Shown here piece after piece: positions 1-7,595 of a stretch of 24,168 bases of DNA (position 1 is its first letter; the number at the start of each line of letters is the position of its first letter). Made by a program: the position numbers and the translations under genes. The stretch is taken from positions 1 through 24,168 of the forward strand of contig JAFGQA010000387.1 of the NCBI GenBank assembly GCA_016935885.1. Direction: 5' to 3'. Below the pieces are notes generated by a model that saw only the letters and a list, made by a program, of their open reading frames with translations, did no database searches and had not been told where the DNA came from. Source of the stretch: Phycisphaerae bacterium (GTDB taxonomy: Bacteria; Planctomycetota; Phycisphaerae; UBA1845; UTPLA1).

Positions 1-244
1 ATAGTGGCACCCGTGCGCGCAGTGGTCCTCGACGAAGCGCCGGGTGCCACTGGCGGCTTGTCCGCCAGTGTTCTGTGAGGAATCGCGTGCAAGATCGCAC
101 TGGCAGCAAGCTGATAGTGGCACCCGCGCGCGCAGTGGTCCTCGACGAAGCGCCGGGTGCCACTGGCGGCTTGTCCGCCAGTGCTCTGTGAGGGATCGCG
201 TGCAAGATCGCACTGGCAGCAAGCTGATAGTGGCACCCGCGCGC
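1..244. repeat. 113-bp tandem repeat, two full copies plus a partial third
   Basis: Copy 1 spans 1-113 and copy 2 spans 114-226, differing by about three substitutions. A third copy starts at 227 and diverges after about 18 bases. Each unit holds two inverted repeats. The first has arms AGTGGCACCCG and CGGGTGCCACT about 28 bases apart. The second is a tight hairpin with arms CACTGGCGG and CCGCCAGTG around CTTGT. Frames open across this block are translations of the repeat rather than genes. The window edge may cut further copies. Function is unknown; the near identity suggests a recent duplication. Confidence 0.9.
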
Positions 245-389
245 TGGTTGTCGTCGAGGTCGGTCGACGGCTTCCTTGGTATTGTGGCCCGGTGGCCCAA
301 CCGCGGTCCGAGCTCGGCCCGGAATCGCTGCCACCGTAACCATTGTGCGGAAAAGGACTTGCGCCAGCTCTTTCTTTTCTCAAATTCGC

Positions 390-419
390 TTGACTGGCGG
401 GGTGCAGTTCCGGTAACAT
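390..419 (+). promoter_or_regulatory. Candidate sigma70-type promoter for the PEP-CTERM gene
   Basis: TTGACT at 390-395 and TAACAT at 414-419 are separated by 18 bases, close to the housekeeping -35/-10 consensus. They lie about 65 bases upstream of the start codon at 485, which has an AGGAGG ribosome site at 471-476. This is a motif match only. Confidence 0.45.
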
Positions 420-484
420 GCTAACTGGGACTAGAGCTTGTGTGAGTTACTGCGGAAAGGCGCTGGGGGCAGGAGGATCAGGAA

Positions 485-1078
485 ATGGCTTGGAGGTTTA
501 TAGCGGCTCTTGCGGTGGTTGCCTTGATAGTTGCACCGGCCGCCGGTGATGTCGTTGGTGCCGACTGTTACGATGACGGCGACGGCGCCGTGACGATGGG
601 CGCGTGGTCGTGGGAGTGGGACGATCCGAGTGATACCGCCACCATGAACGTGCCCGAGACGCAGCATTGGGCGCCGGCACACATCTTCACGGAGTTTTAT
701 ACCGACACTCCGGAAGATCCGAATGCTTGGGTCATCAAGGAGGTCGAGAACGACACGGACTTCGACTGGACGGACTACCACATCAACGTGTCGCTCGATC
801 GCATGTTTACGATCGTCACGGCCACAAGTCCGACGGACTGGCTCACTCCGGTCATCACCCAGCCCACGCTACAGGGCGAGGTCTACCTGGGAACCGTAGA
901 GTACTACTACGATGGACTTGGCACGGAGATTCCGATCGGAGAAACGGGCGAGTTCGGCGTTAAGTTGAATTTCACGGGGAGCGTATCGTTCTGCATGGAG
1001 CAGATCCCGACGCCGGAACCGTCGTCGGCAGCGATGCTGGCGCTCGGCGCGCTTGCGTTGCTGCGCCGCCGCCGCTGA
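485..1078 (+). CDS. Secreted PEP-CTERM sorting-domain protein, function unknown
   Basis: This 197-residue protein begins with a signal peptide (residues 1 to about 21, a hydrophobic run ending in Ala-Ala-Gly). It ends with a PEP-CTERM-type tail: Thr-Pro-Glu-Pro near residues 176-179, a short Ala/Leu-rich membrane stretch, and four terminal Arg. Such tails are recognised by exosortase-type systems, which usually place the protein at the cell surface. The body is acidic, rich in Asp, Thr and aromatic residues, and probably beta-rich; I recognise no enzyme motif. The start is fixed by AGGAGG eight bases upstream. It appears monocistronic, with a promoter candidate upstream and a terminator downstream. 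The ligand and role cannot be told from sequence. Confidence 0.85.
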   Translation: MAWRFIAALAVVALIVAPAAGDVVGADCYDDGDGAVTMGAWSWEWDDPSDTATMNVPETQHWAPAHIFTEFYTDTPEDPNAWVIKEVENDTDFDWTDYHINVSLDRMFTIVTATSPTDWLTPVITQPTLQGEVYLGTVEYYYDGLGTEIPIGETGEFGVKLNFTGSVSFCMEQIPTPEPSSAAMLALGALALLRRRR

Positions 1079-1114
1079 GCCGGGCTCCTTTGACCGTTGC
1101 CTTCTGCATTACAC

Positions 1115-1150
1115 CAGGCACCTTCTTTCTCAAGAGGGTGCCTGTTTCTT
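1115..1150 (+). terminator. Rho-independent terminator after the PEP-CTERM gene
   Basis: The arms CAGGCACC (1115-1122) and GGTGCCTG (1137-1144) form a perfect 8-bp stem with a 14-base loop. The T-rich run TTTCTT follows at 1145-1150. It lies 37 bases after the stop codon of the upstream gene, the expected place for an intrinsic terminator. Confidence 0.75.
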
Positions 1151-1159
1151 CCTAGTGCT

Positions 1160-1238
1160 GGGCCGAGAATCCCTTCTCGGCCCCTGTTCCCCACGGGAAG
1201 GGATTCCTGTTGACGGTGGGTACGAGAAGGGATTCTCG
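1160..1238. repeat. Cluster of three GAGAAGGGATTCTC-family palindromes
   Basis: A perfect stem with arms GGGCCGAGAA and TTCTCGGCCC around TCCC is at 1160-1183. A degenerate copy (GGGAAGGGATTCC) is at 1195-1207. A third copy, CGAGAAGGGATTCTCG, is at 1223-1238. The same core recurs at 19917, 21987, 24122 and 24155. The cluster lies in the convergent gap between the PEP-CTERM gene and the PD40/TPR gene. Confidence 0.85.
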
Positions 1239-1331
1239 CGCCAAGCCGGTGCCCGCACACACGATAACCCGCGCACTCCCTATGGCATCCGCTTCAACCC
1301 GCCGCGCGGAGACGAGATGCCGGGTGCCGCC

Positions 1332-3887
1332 TCAAGGCGCGCCTGGGGCCTGATAGGGCATGCCGCGTTTGTAGAGTGCGATTCGCTCTCGGATCCTCTC
1401 CGTAACGAGCTGATTGCCCGAGGCGATGGCAAGTTGAAGGGCTTTCTCTGCGGACCGGACTGCCTCGGCGAATTGTCCCGTTTCCGCGTAGCACACGCCC
1501 AACACGTCGAGCGGCTCGACCTGCCGGTACTTCGTCAACTCACAGGACCGCTTGGCAAGCTGGACCGCCCTCGCGCCATCCCGCCTGGATGGGTCTGGGG
1601 CCGTGACCAGGATCCAAGCGAAATCCCGCAGCATCTCGGAATCGTCCGGCGCGTACTGTACCGCCAACGAGAGATGCCGGATCGATTCGTCGATCCGGTT
1701 CAGACTGAACATCACTTTGCCCAAGCTGTAATGCGCGGAGGCGTAATCTGGTTCTATCTGCACTGCCAGCGATAGATGCCTCACGGCCTCTTCGAGCCTC
1801 CCTTGGCGAGCCAGCAGTTCTCCGAGGCCGTAGTGCGAGGCAGCGTTATGCGGGTCGTGGCGCAGTGCCTCGGAGAAGTGCATCGCTCCTTCCCGGAACA
1901 TCCCCTTGGCACACAGCAGCGACCCCAACATACTGTGGGCATCTGACAAATCGGGCTTGATGCGCACGGCCGCCGAGAGGTGCGTGATGGCCTCGTCGAT
2001 CCTCCTCTGACGGTACAGGAGCATCCCCAGGTTGTAGTGGGCGCTGGAGCTGTCCGGATCGAGTCGCAGCGCCTCCGTCAGGTGCTCCGCTCCCTCCTCG
2101 ACCATGCCCTTGCGGGAGAGCAAGCCTCCGAGGTTGCAGTGGGCAATGGCATTGACGGGGTTCAACTCCAGCGCCCTTCTGTATTCTGTTATCGCGGCGT
2201 CGATGTCGTCGGCCCTCATGAACGCCTCACCCGCCCTCACATGGGAGACGTCATCGATGAACTGCTCGCGGATCGTCTTGATCGCGGTGGGTCCGACGGC
2301 GACAAACTCCGGTATGTTGGCCGCCCTGTCGGGGGCGGTGAAATGTGCCAACAGGACCGGCGGGCTGCTGTGGCCTTCTGCATCGATGTGCGAAAGGAAG
2401 AGCTGGGTGTAGGGCGTGTTGGCCTTCGAGGAGAACACGAGCCATCTGCTGTTGGGCGACCAACTGTGCCACGAGTTCATCCGTGGCGTGTTGCATCGCA
2501 GTCGGCGGGCCTTTCCGCCCGTGGCCGGGATGATGTAGAGTTCGCTGTCCGGTTGCAGCAGCATGAAGCTCCTCGCCTTGCAGAACACGATCCACTTGCC
2601 GTCGGGCGAGTATCTCGCGAAGAAGTTGCTCATGCCGTTGTTGGAGGCCCCCTCGATGGGCTCCGGTTTGCCGCCCTTGCCGTCGTTGAACGGAATCCGG
2701 TACAGGTCGAACTGGAAGGTATTGCCACCTTTCAGGAATCCCTCGCACTCATCCGGCGCGAGCAGCACACTCCCCTTGTCTCGAATCGTCTTGAGGTAGT
2801 ACACGTCGCTCCTGGCGAATACGATGTACTTCCCGTCGGGACTCCACGTGGGATTGCTCTGCACGAATCGCGGGTTGTCGGCCCCCGGCAGCGCCTCGAA
2901 GGTTCCCGCCTCCCTGGAATACACGGCGAGGATTCCCTTGATCGGGAAGAAGAGCTGCGAGAAGGTCAAATCGGGCTTCGGAACGAATACAGATCGGTCT
3001 TTCACCGTGCTGACCACGTACCTGCCGTCTGGAGAGACCTGTGAGAGCAGTCCGAACGTGTGTTCCCCGTCGTCCCTGCGGTAGTCGCTCCACGTGATGA
3101 TCTTGTCCTTGGAGAGGACCATCTCATCCGCAACCGACGCAAGCGCGTACGAGCCCTTATCGTTCGCGTAATCGACGTCCATGCCGAGCAAGCCGCCGTC
3201 AGCGGAGAACGAGTGGCAATTGCCACAGACGGGTAGCTTCTCCAGCACGATCGGCGGCTGCTGTTGGGAGGAGATTGCCCCGAACCGCCAGCGGATGTTC
3301 GTCGGGTCTTTCACGGCCTCGCTGAAGGGCAGGTTCACCTCGCGATAGAAGATGGGAGCACCGACCTCATCCTTCGATGTGCGGATCGTGATGCTCGCGC
3401 GCGAGAGGACCGCGTCCGGAGCCAACGCATGGACGCCACGAATGGCGACTTCCGCGGCGTTCTCCAGCGACCGTCTTTGTATCGCCTCCCAGATAGGGGC
3501 ATCGGGCGTCCATTCTGCGCGATGCACGTCGAAGCTGAGGGGCTCCGTGTCGCCGGTGAACGTGACGGTGATACGCCACACGTCCGTGCCGGCGTCTGTG
3601 TCGGTCCAACGGAATCTCGGAGGCGCGATTCCCGGTGGGAAGACCGTCTCGTCGAGTGGATAGTCGACGGTCAGGGCACCGACTTGGGCAAGATCGCTGT
3701 CGCCCGCAGGGGGCCCGCTCCTCGGCACATCGACGTCGCGGCAGGAGGGGAGCAAGGCCATCACAAGGGCAGCGGCCACGACATGAACGGCGACGCGGCG
3801 GCGTTCCCGCACACGCTGCTTTGGCCTCGGCGCGGCTGACGGGCCTCGTCTCGCGATATGTCCACCGAGGTCCATCTCAGGGAGCAT
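1332..3887 (-). CDS. PD40 beta-propeller and TPR lipoprotein with a CxxCH motif
   Basis: This protein has about 851 residues. The N-terminus is a basic region, a hydrophobic segment and a lipobox ending Leu-Pro-Ser-Cys near residue 49, so it is probably a lipoprotein. An Ig-like region (about 60-200) follows, then Cys-Gly-Asn-Cys-His at about 221-225, a c-type heme-binding signature. Next come PD40/TolB-like propeller repeats (about 270-520) with several SPDGK/SPDGR-type turns, then about eight tetratricopeptide repeats (about 550-840). Propeller and TPR parts usually bind proteins or glycans. I chose ATG at 3887 because GAAGG lies six bases upstream; a TTG at 3914 or an ATG at 3875 are alternatives. 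The precise role is unknown. Confidence 0.8.
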   Translation of the reverse strand: MLPEMDLGGHIARRGPSAAPRPKQRVRERRRVAVHVVAAALVMALLPSCRDVDVPRSGPPAGDSDLAQVGALTVDYPLDETVFPPGIAPPRFRWTDTDAGTDVWRITVTFTGDTEPLSFDVHRAEWTPDAPIWEAIQRRSLENAAEVAIRGVHALAPDAVLSRASITIRTSKDEVGAPIFYREVNLPFSEAVKDPTNIRWRFGAISSQQQPPIVLEKLPVCGNCHSFSADGGLLGMDVDYANDKGSYALASVADEMVLSKDKIITWSDYRRDDGEHTFGLLSQVSPDGRYVVSTVKDRSVFVPKPDLTFSQLFFPIKGILAVYSREAGTFEALPGADNPRFVQSNPTWSPDGKYIVFARSDVYYLKTIRDKGSVLLAPDECEGFLKGGNTFQFDLYRIPFNDGKGGKPEPIEGASNNGMSNFFARYSPDGKWIVFCKARSFMLLQPDSELYIIPATGGKARRLRCNTPRMNSWHSWSPNSRWLVFSSKANTPYTQLFLSHIDAEGHSSPPVLLAHFTAPDRAANIPEFVAVGPTAIKTIREQFIDDVSHVRAGEAFMRADDIDAAITEYRRALELNPVNAIAHCNLGGLLSRKGMVEEGAEHLTEALRLDPDSSSAHYNLGMLLYRQRRIDEAITHLSAAVRIKPDLSDAHSMLGSLLCAKGMFREGAMHFSEALRHDPHNAASHYGLGELLARQGRLEEAVRHLSLAVQIEPDYASAHYSLGKVMFSLNRIDESIRHLSLAVQYAPDDSEMLRDFAWILVTAPDPSRRDGARAVQLAKRSCELTKYRQVEPLDVLGVCYAETGQFAEAVRSAEKALQLAIASGNQLVTERIRERIALYKRGMPYQAPGAP

Positions 3888-3952
3888 TCTCAGCCTTCGG
3901 ACGACATCGGGCAAGCAGGGGGCTTACGGAGTTGGGCATCCCAGACGTGGGC

Positions 3953-3973
3953 GATCGGCGATCAGCGATCAAC
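3953..3973. repeat. Short heptamer array (GATCNNC, three units)
   Basis: GATCGGC, GATCAGC and GATCAAC run in tandem at 3953-3973 and overlap the stop codon of the upstream regulator gene (TGA at 3971-3969 on the minus strand). The seven-base period matches the larger GATTGNN array at 21672-21727, so the two may belong to one repeat class. Confidence 0.55.
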
Positions 3974-4895
3974 GCAGGCCGCCCAGGAGTGCCGCGGCGA
4001 GAAAGCCGCCACCCTTACTGGTAGCTGACTTGAGGACGAAGTCATCGATACCGCCACCGGGAGCGAGGAGATCCTCTTCCGACTCGGCGCTACTCGACCA
4101 AGCGATGATGATCACGGGCTTGTTGCCCAGGACCTGACGTGCCGACCGAGCCAAGGTCGTGGCGTCCATGTCGGGCAGCGTGCCGTCCGTGAGGATGATC
4201 CGTGGGGGTTGGTTGGCAACTCGTTGGAGTGCCTCCTTACCGGTGTGGACGATGTGCGGGTCGAATCCGAGTCGCGTCGCCAATTCGGCAGCGCTGGCGC
4301 TCTGGGAGTGGCTGCTGGCCGCGATCATGAGCAGAGGCGGGTTCTTGCCCAAGCGGAGCTCTCCGCCTGCCAGACGTCCCGCGGTAGACGCCAGGGAGAG
4401 CAGCCGCTCTTCCCACTTGGCGTTCCTTCGGGCCAGGTCTTTGCACGTGTGCTCGAGCGACTCGATCTTCTGGCGTAGCCCCCCCCCCGAATCCGAAGCG
4501 TTCCACCTGGATCTCAAGAGTCGTTCGGCTCGCTTGACGTGAAAGCCCAGGGCGTCGGCGCAGGTATCCAGGCTGATCACGTCATCCACTCCCTCCCGAA
4601 AGGCGAGGCAGAGGTACTCGCTGGATGGCAGGGAAGGCGCATACAGCACCACCAGACGAGGATTCCCATTCCCACGGGCGATCTGAGCCAGCTTGACGCC
4701 CAGGCAATCCTCCTCGAGTGCCGGCAGGAATACGACGGCGGGCGTCGAGGGCAGCAAGGACTTGGGCAAATCTCGGTCCGGCGCAACGGCGTGAACAACG
4801 ACCTCAAACGCCTCCCGACGGCATACATCAATCAACGTGTCCAGGTCAGGAGAGCCGTCGTTGGCATCTCGCAGAAACATCGCAGTCTTGTTCAT
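3969..4895 (-). CDS. Two-receiver-like response regulator with a degenerate acidic pocket
   Basis: This 308-residue protein is the last gene of the cheY-cheA operon. Residues 1-130 look like a receiver fold without a recognisable phosphoacceptor Asp. A Gly-rich linker (137-139, encoded by ten consecutive G) and a short coiled coil (about 140-170) follow. Residues 186-308 are a second receiver: phosphoacceptor Asp237 (LTDGTLPDMD) and Lys289 are present, but the usual acidic pair after strand 1 is replaced by Ala-Ala-Ser-Ser. Magnesium-dependent phosphorylation is therefore doubtful and it may act as a binding partner. No output domain is visible. The start at ATG 4895 has GGGAG seven bases upstream; an ATG at 4964 lacks a better site. 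CheA ends 80 bases upstream. Confidence 0.72.
   Translation of the reverse strand: MNKTAMFLRDANDGSPDLDTLIDVCRREAFEVVVHAVAPDRDLPKSLLPSTPAVVFLPALEEDCLGVKLAQIARGNGNPRLVVLYAPSLPSSEYLCLAFREGVDDVISLDTCADALGFHVKRAERLLRSRWNASDSGGGLRQKIESLEHTCKDLARRNAKWEERLLSLASTAGRLAGGELRLGKNPPLLMIAASSHSQSASAAELATRLGFDPHIVHTGKEALQRVANQPPRIILTDGTLPDMDATTLARSARQVLGNKPVIIIAWSSSAESEEDLLAPGGGIDDFVLKSATSKGGGFLAAALLGGLR
4479..4488. repeat. Homopolymer of ten C (ten G in the coding strand)
   Basis: Ten consecutive C at 4479-4488 encode the Gly-Gly-Gly linker of the two-receiver protein. Tracts of this length inside coding DNA are prone to slipped-strand mispairing, and also to sequencing error. A one-base change would separate the N-terminal half from the second receiver. 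Confidence 0.9.
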
Positions 4896-4975
4896 GACAA
4901 CACTCCCAGGTCTCCAGGATGAGGACCCCGCCGCGGAGACTACGGTCATTTGCAGTGTCCTCACCAGGAGCGGTC

Positions 4976-7165
4976 TCAGGCGTACGTTGAGGCCTGGAAA
5001 GACGACACTCCGTAGTATCGCTCCAGGTTTGCTCTCAGACGTTCGATCAAGTCGGGCCTTGGATCGCGCGGGGCGAACAGAACCACGATGCTTTTATCGC
5101 ACACGCCGGCTTCGATCTCCGCCATAGTAGGAAGACTGCCCAAGACGTCGGCCACGCTCTGGATGCGCCGCAGGATCAGGTAGGCAACCAGGAATGCAGG
5201 CTGATCGCCGGGATCAAACGCGATGCGGCACTGGAACAGTGCGGCTCCGTCCCTTCGGCGCGACGAAAGGTAAAATTCGCCCGTTGGATCCAGGACCACT
5301 TGGGCATCGTGTTCGGCCGGCATCGCTTCGCTCGACGCCGTCGGATCAGGCTCACGGAGTCTTTTCACCGCGGAAAGGATTCTGTCTGGCGGCGCGGGGG
5401 CCTTCTGCTTCTTCAAAAGGGCCTTGACCACTTCCTCAAGGTAGGCCGAACTGTCGAACAACAGGTCAAACGCGTTGTCCTCTAAGGTCAACACTTTCCG
5501 ACGGGCCCGTTCCAGGATCGTCTCGACCTGATGGGCTATGGAGGCGGGTTCATCTGCCCCGGTCATGGTCAAGTTTCCCTTGATGGAATGGACGAGCCGG
5601 AAAACGGAATCAGCCGTCTCACTGTCGCGCTTCTCCTCCAAGGTGAGCAACTCACGATTGAGCCGGGTCAGCATGGAATTCAGTTCCTGGAGGAATTCGG
5701 AATCGGACAGGGCAAGCGCCAGACCCTCGCGATCACCTGCAGTCGCTTGACCGGTTTCGGATATCACCTGTTCTGGACTGGCGATGGCCTTCTCCGATTC
5801 CCTCTGGGCTTCGTGCGGTGTGGCTTCGGTCTCCGCCCCGGCGTGAACGACGCCCGCATTGCGGGCGGCCTGTGCCAGCGCGTTCACACCGCCGCCGTTG
5901 AGGCCGCCAAGCGTACGTTCAAACAAGCGGGGCAGGTCGACCACCATGCACATCTGCCTACCACTGAGAATGGCGGTGCCCAGGATTCCCGGCACGTTCA
6001 CTCCGTCCACTTCCGAGATCACGATCTTCTGGGGGCTCAAGAAATCCGACACGAGGTAGGCCACGCGCCGGTGCTTGCACTCGACGATCAGCACGCGCAA
6101 CTGCCCGTCGCCGTTTCTGTCAACAGGCTGTTCACCAAAGACCTTCATGAGATCGAACAAGGGCAGAATGCTGCCCAGGTATGTAATCGATCGCCCGCCG
6201 CCCGCCACATTCGTCACCGCGCTTCGGGGAATCGATTGGGATGCCAGGACCGACAGAATCGGGAAGGCGAATCGTGTCCGATCCGCCCGTACCAGCAGCG
6301 CGTCGGCGATATTAACGGCCGTGACATTCGGCAGGATAAACGAGAATCGCGTGCCCTTGCCGGGCTCGGTCTGGATGCGTGTCTCCCCTCCAATCTCGTT
6401 GAGTGCGGTGCGGATGACATCCATGCCCACGCCGCGCCCCGATGTGACCGAAGTCTGCGCGGCGGTGGAGAAGCCGGGAAGGTACAGGTACTCAAAGAGA
6501 TCCTCATCAGCCAATCCGGCGGCCGCGTCAGCACTTGCCAGGCCTTTTTCGACCACTTTCTGCCGGACTGTGTTCATATCGATGCCGCGGCCGTCGTCAA
6601 TGACGTCGATCACCGTGTTGTTTTCGCTTTCCCGAATGCGAATGCTGATAGTGCCCACGGGGTCCTTTCCCAGCTTGGCGCGCGTCTCCTTGTCTTCGAT
6701 GCCGTGATCGATCGCGTTGCGAATCTGATGGGCGATTGGATCGCTGATCATCTCGGAGATTTTCTTGTCAATGCAGATGTTTTCCCCTTCGGCCGTAAAC
6801 CGAATCGTCTTGCCGAGGCGCCGCGAGACGTCCCGTGCCAGACGCCGAAAACGCGCAAACAAATCCCCCATGTCCACAGTGCGTACTTCTGAGACCAGTT
6901 TGTGGAGATCACCGGAAATGCGACTGGACGTGATCGCCAGGTCCTTCACATCCTCCGCGAGGTCACGTGAAACCGTGGCGCCTTCGCTGACCTGCCGACT
7001 CATCGAGTTCAAGTTCGAACTGACGATGATGACCTCGCCCGCCAGTTCGAGCATGTGGTCCAACCGGCTCAGGCGGACCATCATGCCGTCTTCCGAATGT
7101 CCTGCTTCCGAGTTACCGGTGTGTTTCTGGCCCGCAGTGGCCAGGGCGGGGCCTGCATTAGACAT
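4976..7165 (-). CDS. cheA: CheA-like histidine kinase with circularly permuted domains (P3-P4-P5-P1-P2)
   Basis: This is a 729-residue chemotaxis-type kinase. P3 dimerisation helices occupy about 28-120. The P4 ATPase follows, with N box (IRNAIDHGIE, 148-157), G1 (DDGRGID, 190-196), a Gly-Phe-Ser-Thr F-box element near 231-234 and G2 (GRGVGMD, 243-249). A CheW-like P5 covers about 280-420. After a 65-residue Ala/Glu linker comes an HPt (P1) domain at about 488-590 with phosphoacceptor His526 in LVHSIKGN. A domain resembling the P2 CheY-binding module covers about 640-725. Standard CheA places P1-P2 first, so the order is permuted. No HPt precedes P3. The start overlaps the cheY stop by eight bases (ATGTCTAA), implying translational coupling. 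It should phosphorylate the neighbouring CheY. Confidence 0.88.
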   Translation of the reverse strand: MSNAGPALATAGQKHTGNSEAGHSEDGMMVRLSRLDHMLELAGEVIIVSSNLNSMSRQVSEGATVSRDLAEDVKDLAITSSRISGDLHKLVSEVRTVDMGDLFARFRRLARDVSRRLGKTIRFTAEGENICIDKKISEMISDPIAHQIRNAIDHGIEDKETRAKLGKDPVGTISIRIRESENNTVIDVIDDGRGIDMNTVRQKVVEKGLASADAAAGLADEDLFEYLYLPGFSTAAQTSVTSGRGVGMDVIRTALNEIGGETRIQTEPGKGTRFSFILPNVTAVNIADALLVRADRTRFAFPILSVLASQSIPRSAVTNVAGGGRSITYLGSILPLFDLMKVFGEQPVDRNGDGQLRVLIVECKHRRVAYLVSDFLSPQKIVISEVDGVNVPGILGTAILSGRQMCMVVDLPRLFERTLGGLNGGGVNALAQAARNAGVVHAGAETEATPHEAQRESEKAIASPEQVISETGQATAGDREGLALALSDSEFLQELNSMLTRLNRELLTLEEKRDSETADSVFRLVHSIKGNLTMTGADEPASIAHQVETILERARRKVLTLEDNAFDLLFDSSAYLEEVVKALLKKQKAPAPPDRILSAVKRLREPDPTASSEAMPAEHDAQVVLDPTGEFYLSSRRRDGAALFQCRIAFDPGDQPAFLVAYLILRRIQSVADVLGSLPTMAEIEAGVCDKSIVVLFAPRDPRPDLIERLRANLERYYGVSSFQASTYA

Positions 7166-7595
7166 TGCTCATGACCCTTTCCGCGACACGCTCCGCCAAA
7201 GGAGCGTCGAACGGCTTCGCAAGGTAATCGTCGGCTCCACATCGTAACGCCTGGATAACATACGTGGCGTCCCGGTGCGTGGAAATCACGATGATCGGTA
7301 AATGGCGGACATTGGGCCTGCGCCGCACTTCCTCACACAACTCGTAGCCGTCCATCTCGGGCATCACTAGGTCGGTGAAGACAAGGTCGACGGCCTCCTT
7401 GTCCAGCACTTCGATCGCCTCGATGCCGTTGGCAGCCTCCAAGACCTGCATGTTGAGAGTGCCCAGGATCTTGGCGATCATCTTGCGCATCGTCTTGAAG
7501 TCCTCGACAACCAGGACCCTCAAGTGGCGTTCCGCAATGGACCTTCGATCTGCTTCTGACGAATCAGGTGTCCTGGGGCTGGCGGTGTTGTGCAT
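7158..7595 (-). CDS. CheY-like single-domain response regulator
   Basis: This 145-residue protein has a complete receiver domain after a short variable N-terminus. It carries the acidic pair Glu31-Asp32, phosphoacceptor Asp75 (FTDLVMPEMDG), Ser105/Thr106 at the switch position and Lys127 (AKPFD). There is no output domain, so it acts by protein contact or as a phosphate shuttle. It is the first gene of the operon and overlaps the kinase start by eight bases. The ATG at 7595 is chosen because GGAG lies ten bases upstream and the 16 residues encoded further upstream are not receiver-like. The adjacent CheA-like kinase is the likely phosphodonor. The output is unknown because no flagellar or pilus gene is nearby. 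Confidence 0.88.
   Translation of the reverse strand: MHNTASPRTPDSSEADRRSIAERHLRVLVVEDFKTMRKMIAKILGTLNMQVLEAANGIEAIEVLDKEAVDLVFTDLVMPEMDGYELCEEVRRRPNVRHLPIIVISTHRDATYVIQALRCGADDYLAKPFDAPLAERVAERVMSNV

Noticed and set aside
1..244. CRISPR-like array
   Set aside because: The unit is 113 bp with no conserved-repeat/variable-spacer structure, and no cas gene is present.
44..424. Open frames across the 113-bp tandem repeat
   Set aside because: They simply translate the repeat; the internal similarity is explained at DNA level.
1053..1775. Plus-strand frame of 240 codons
   Set aside because: It begins inside the PEP-CTERM gene in another frame, crosses a terminator and palindrome cluster, and then runs antisense to the TPR region.
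5531..6892. Plus-strand open frame of 453 codons
   Set aside because: It is antisense to the CheA-like gene, has no domain resemblance and no ribosome site.
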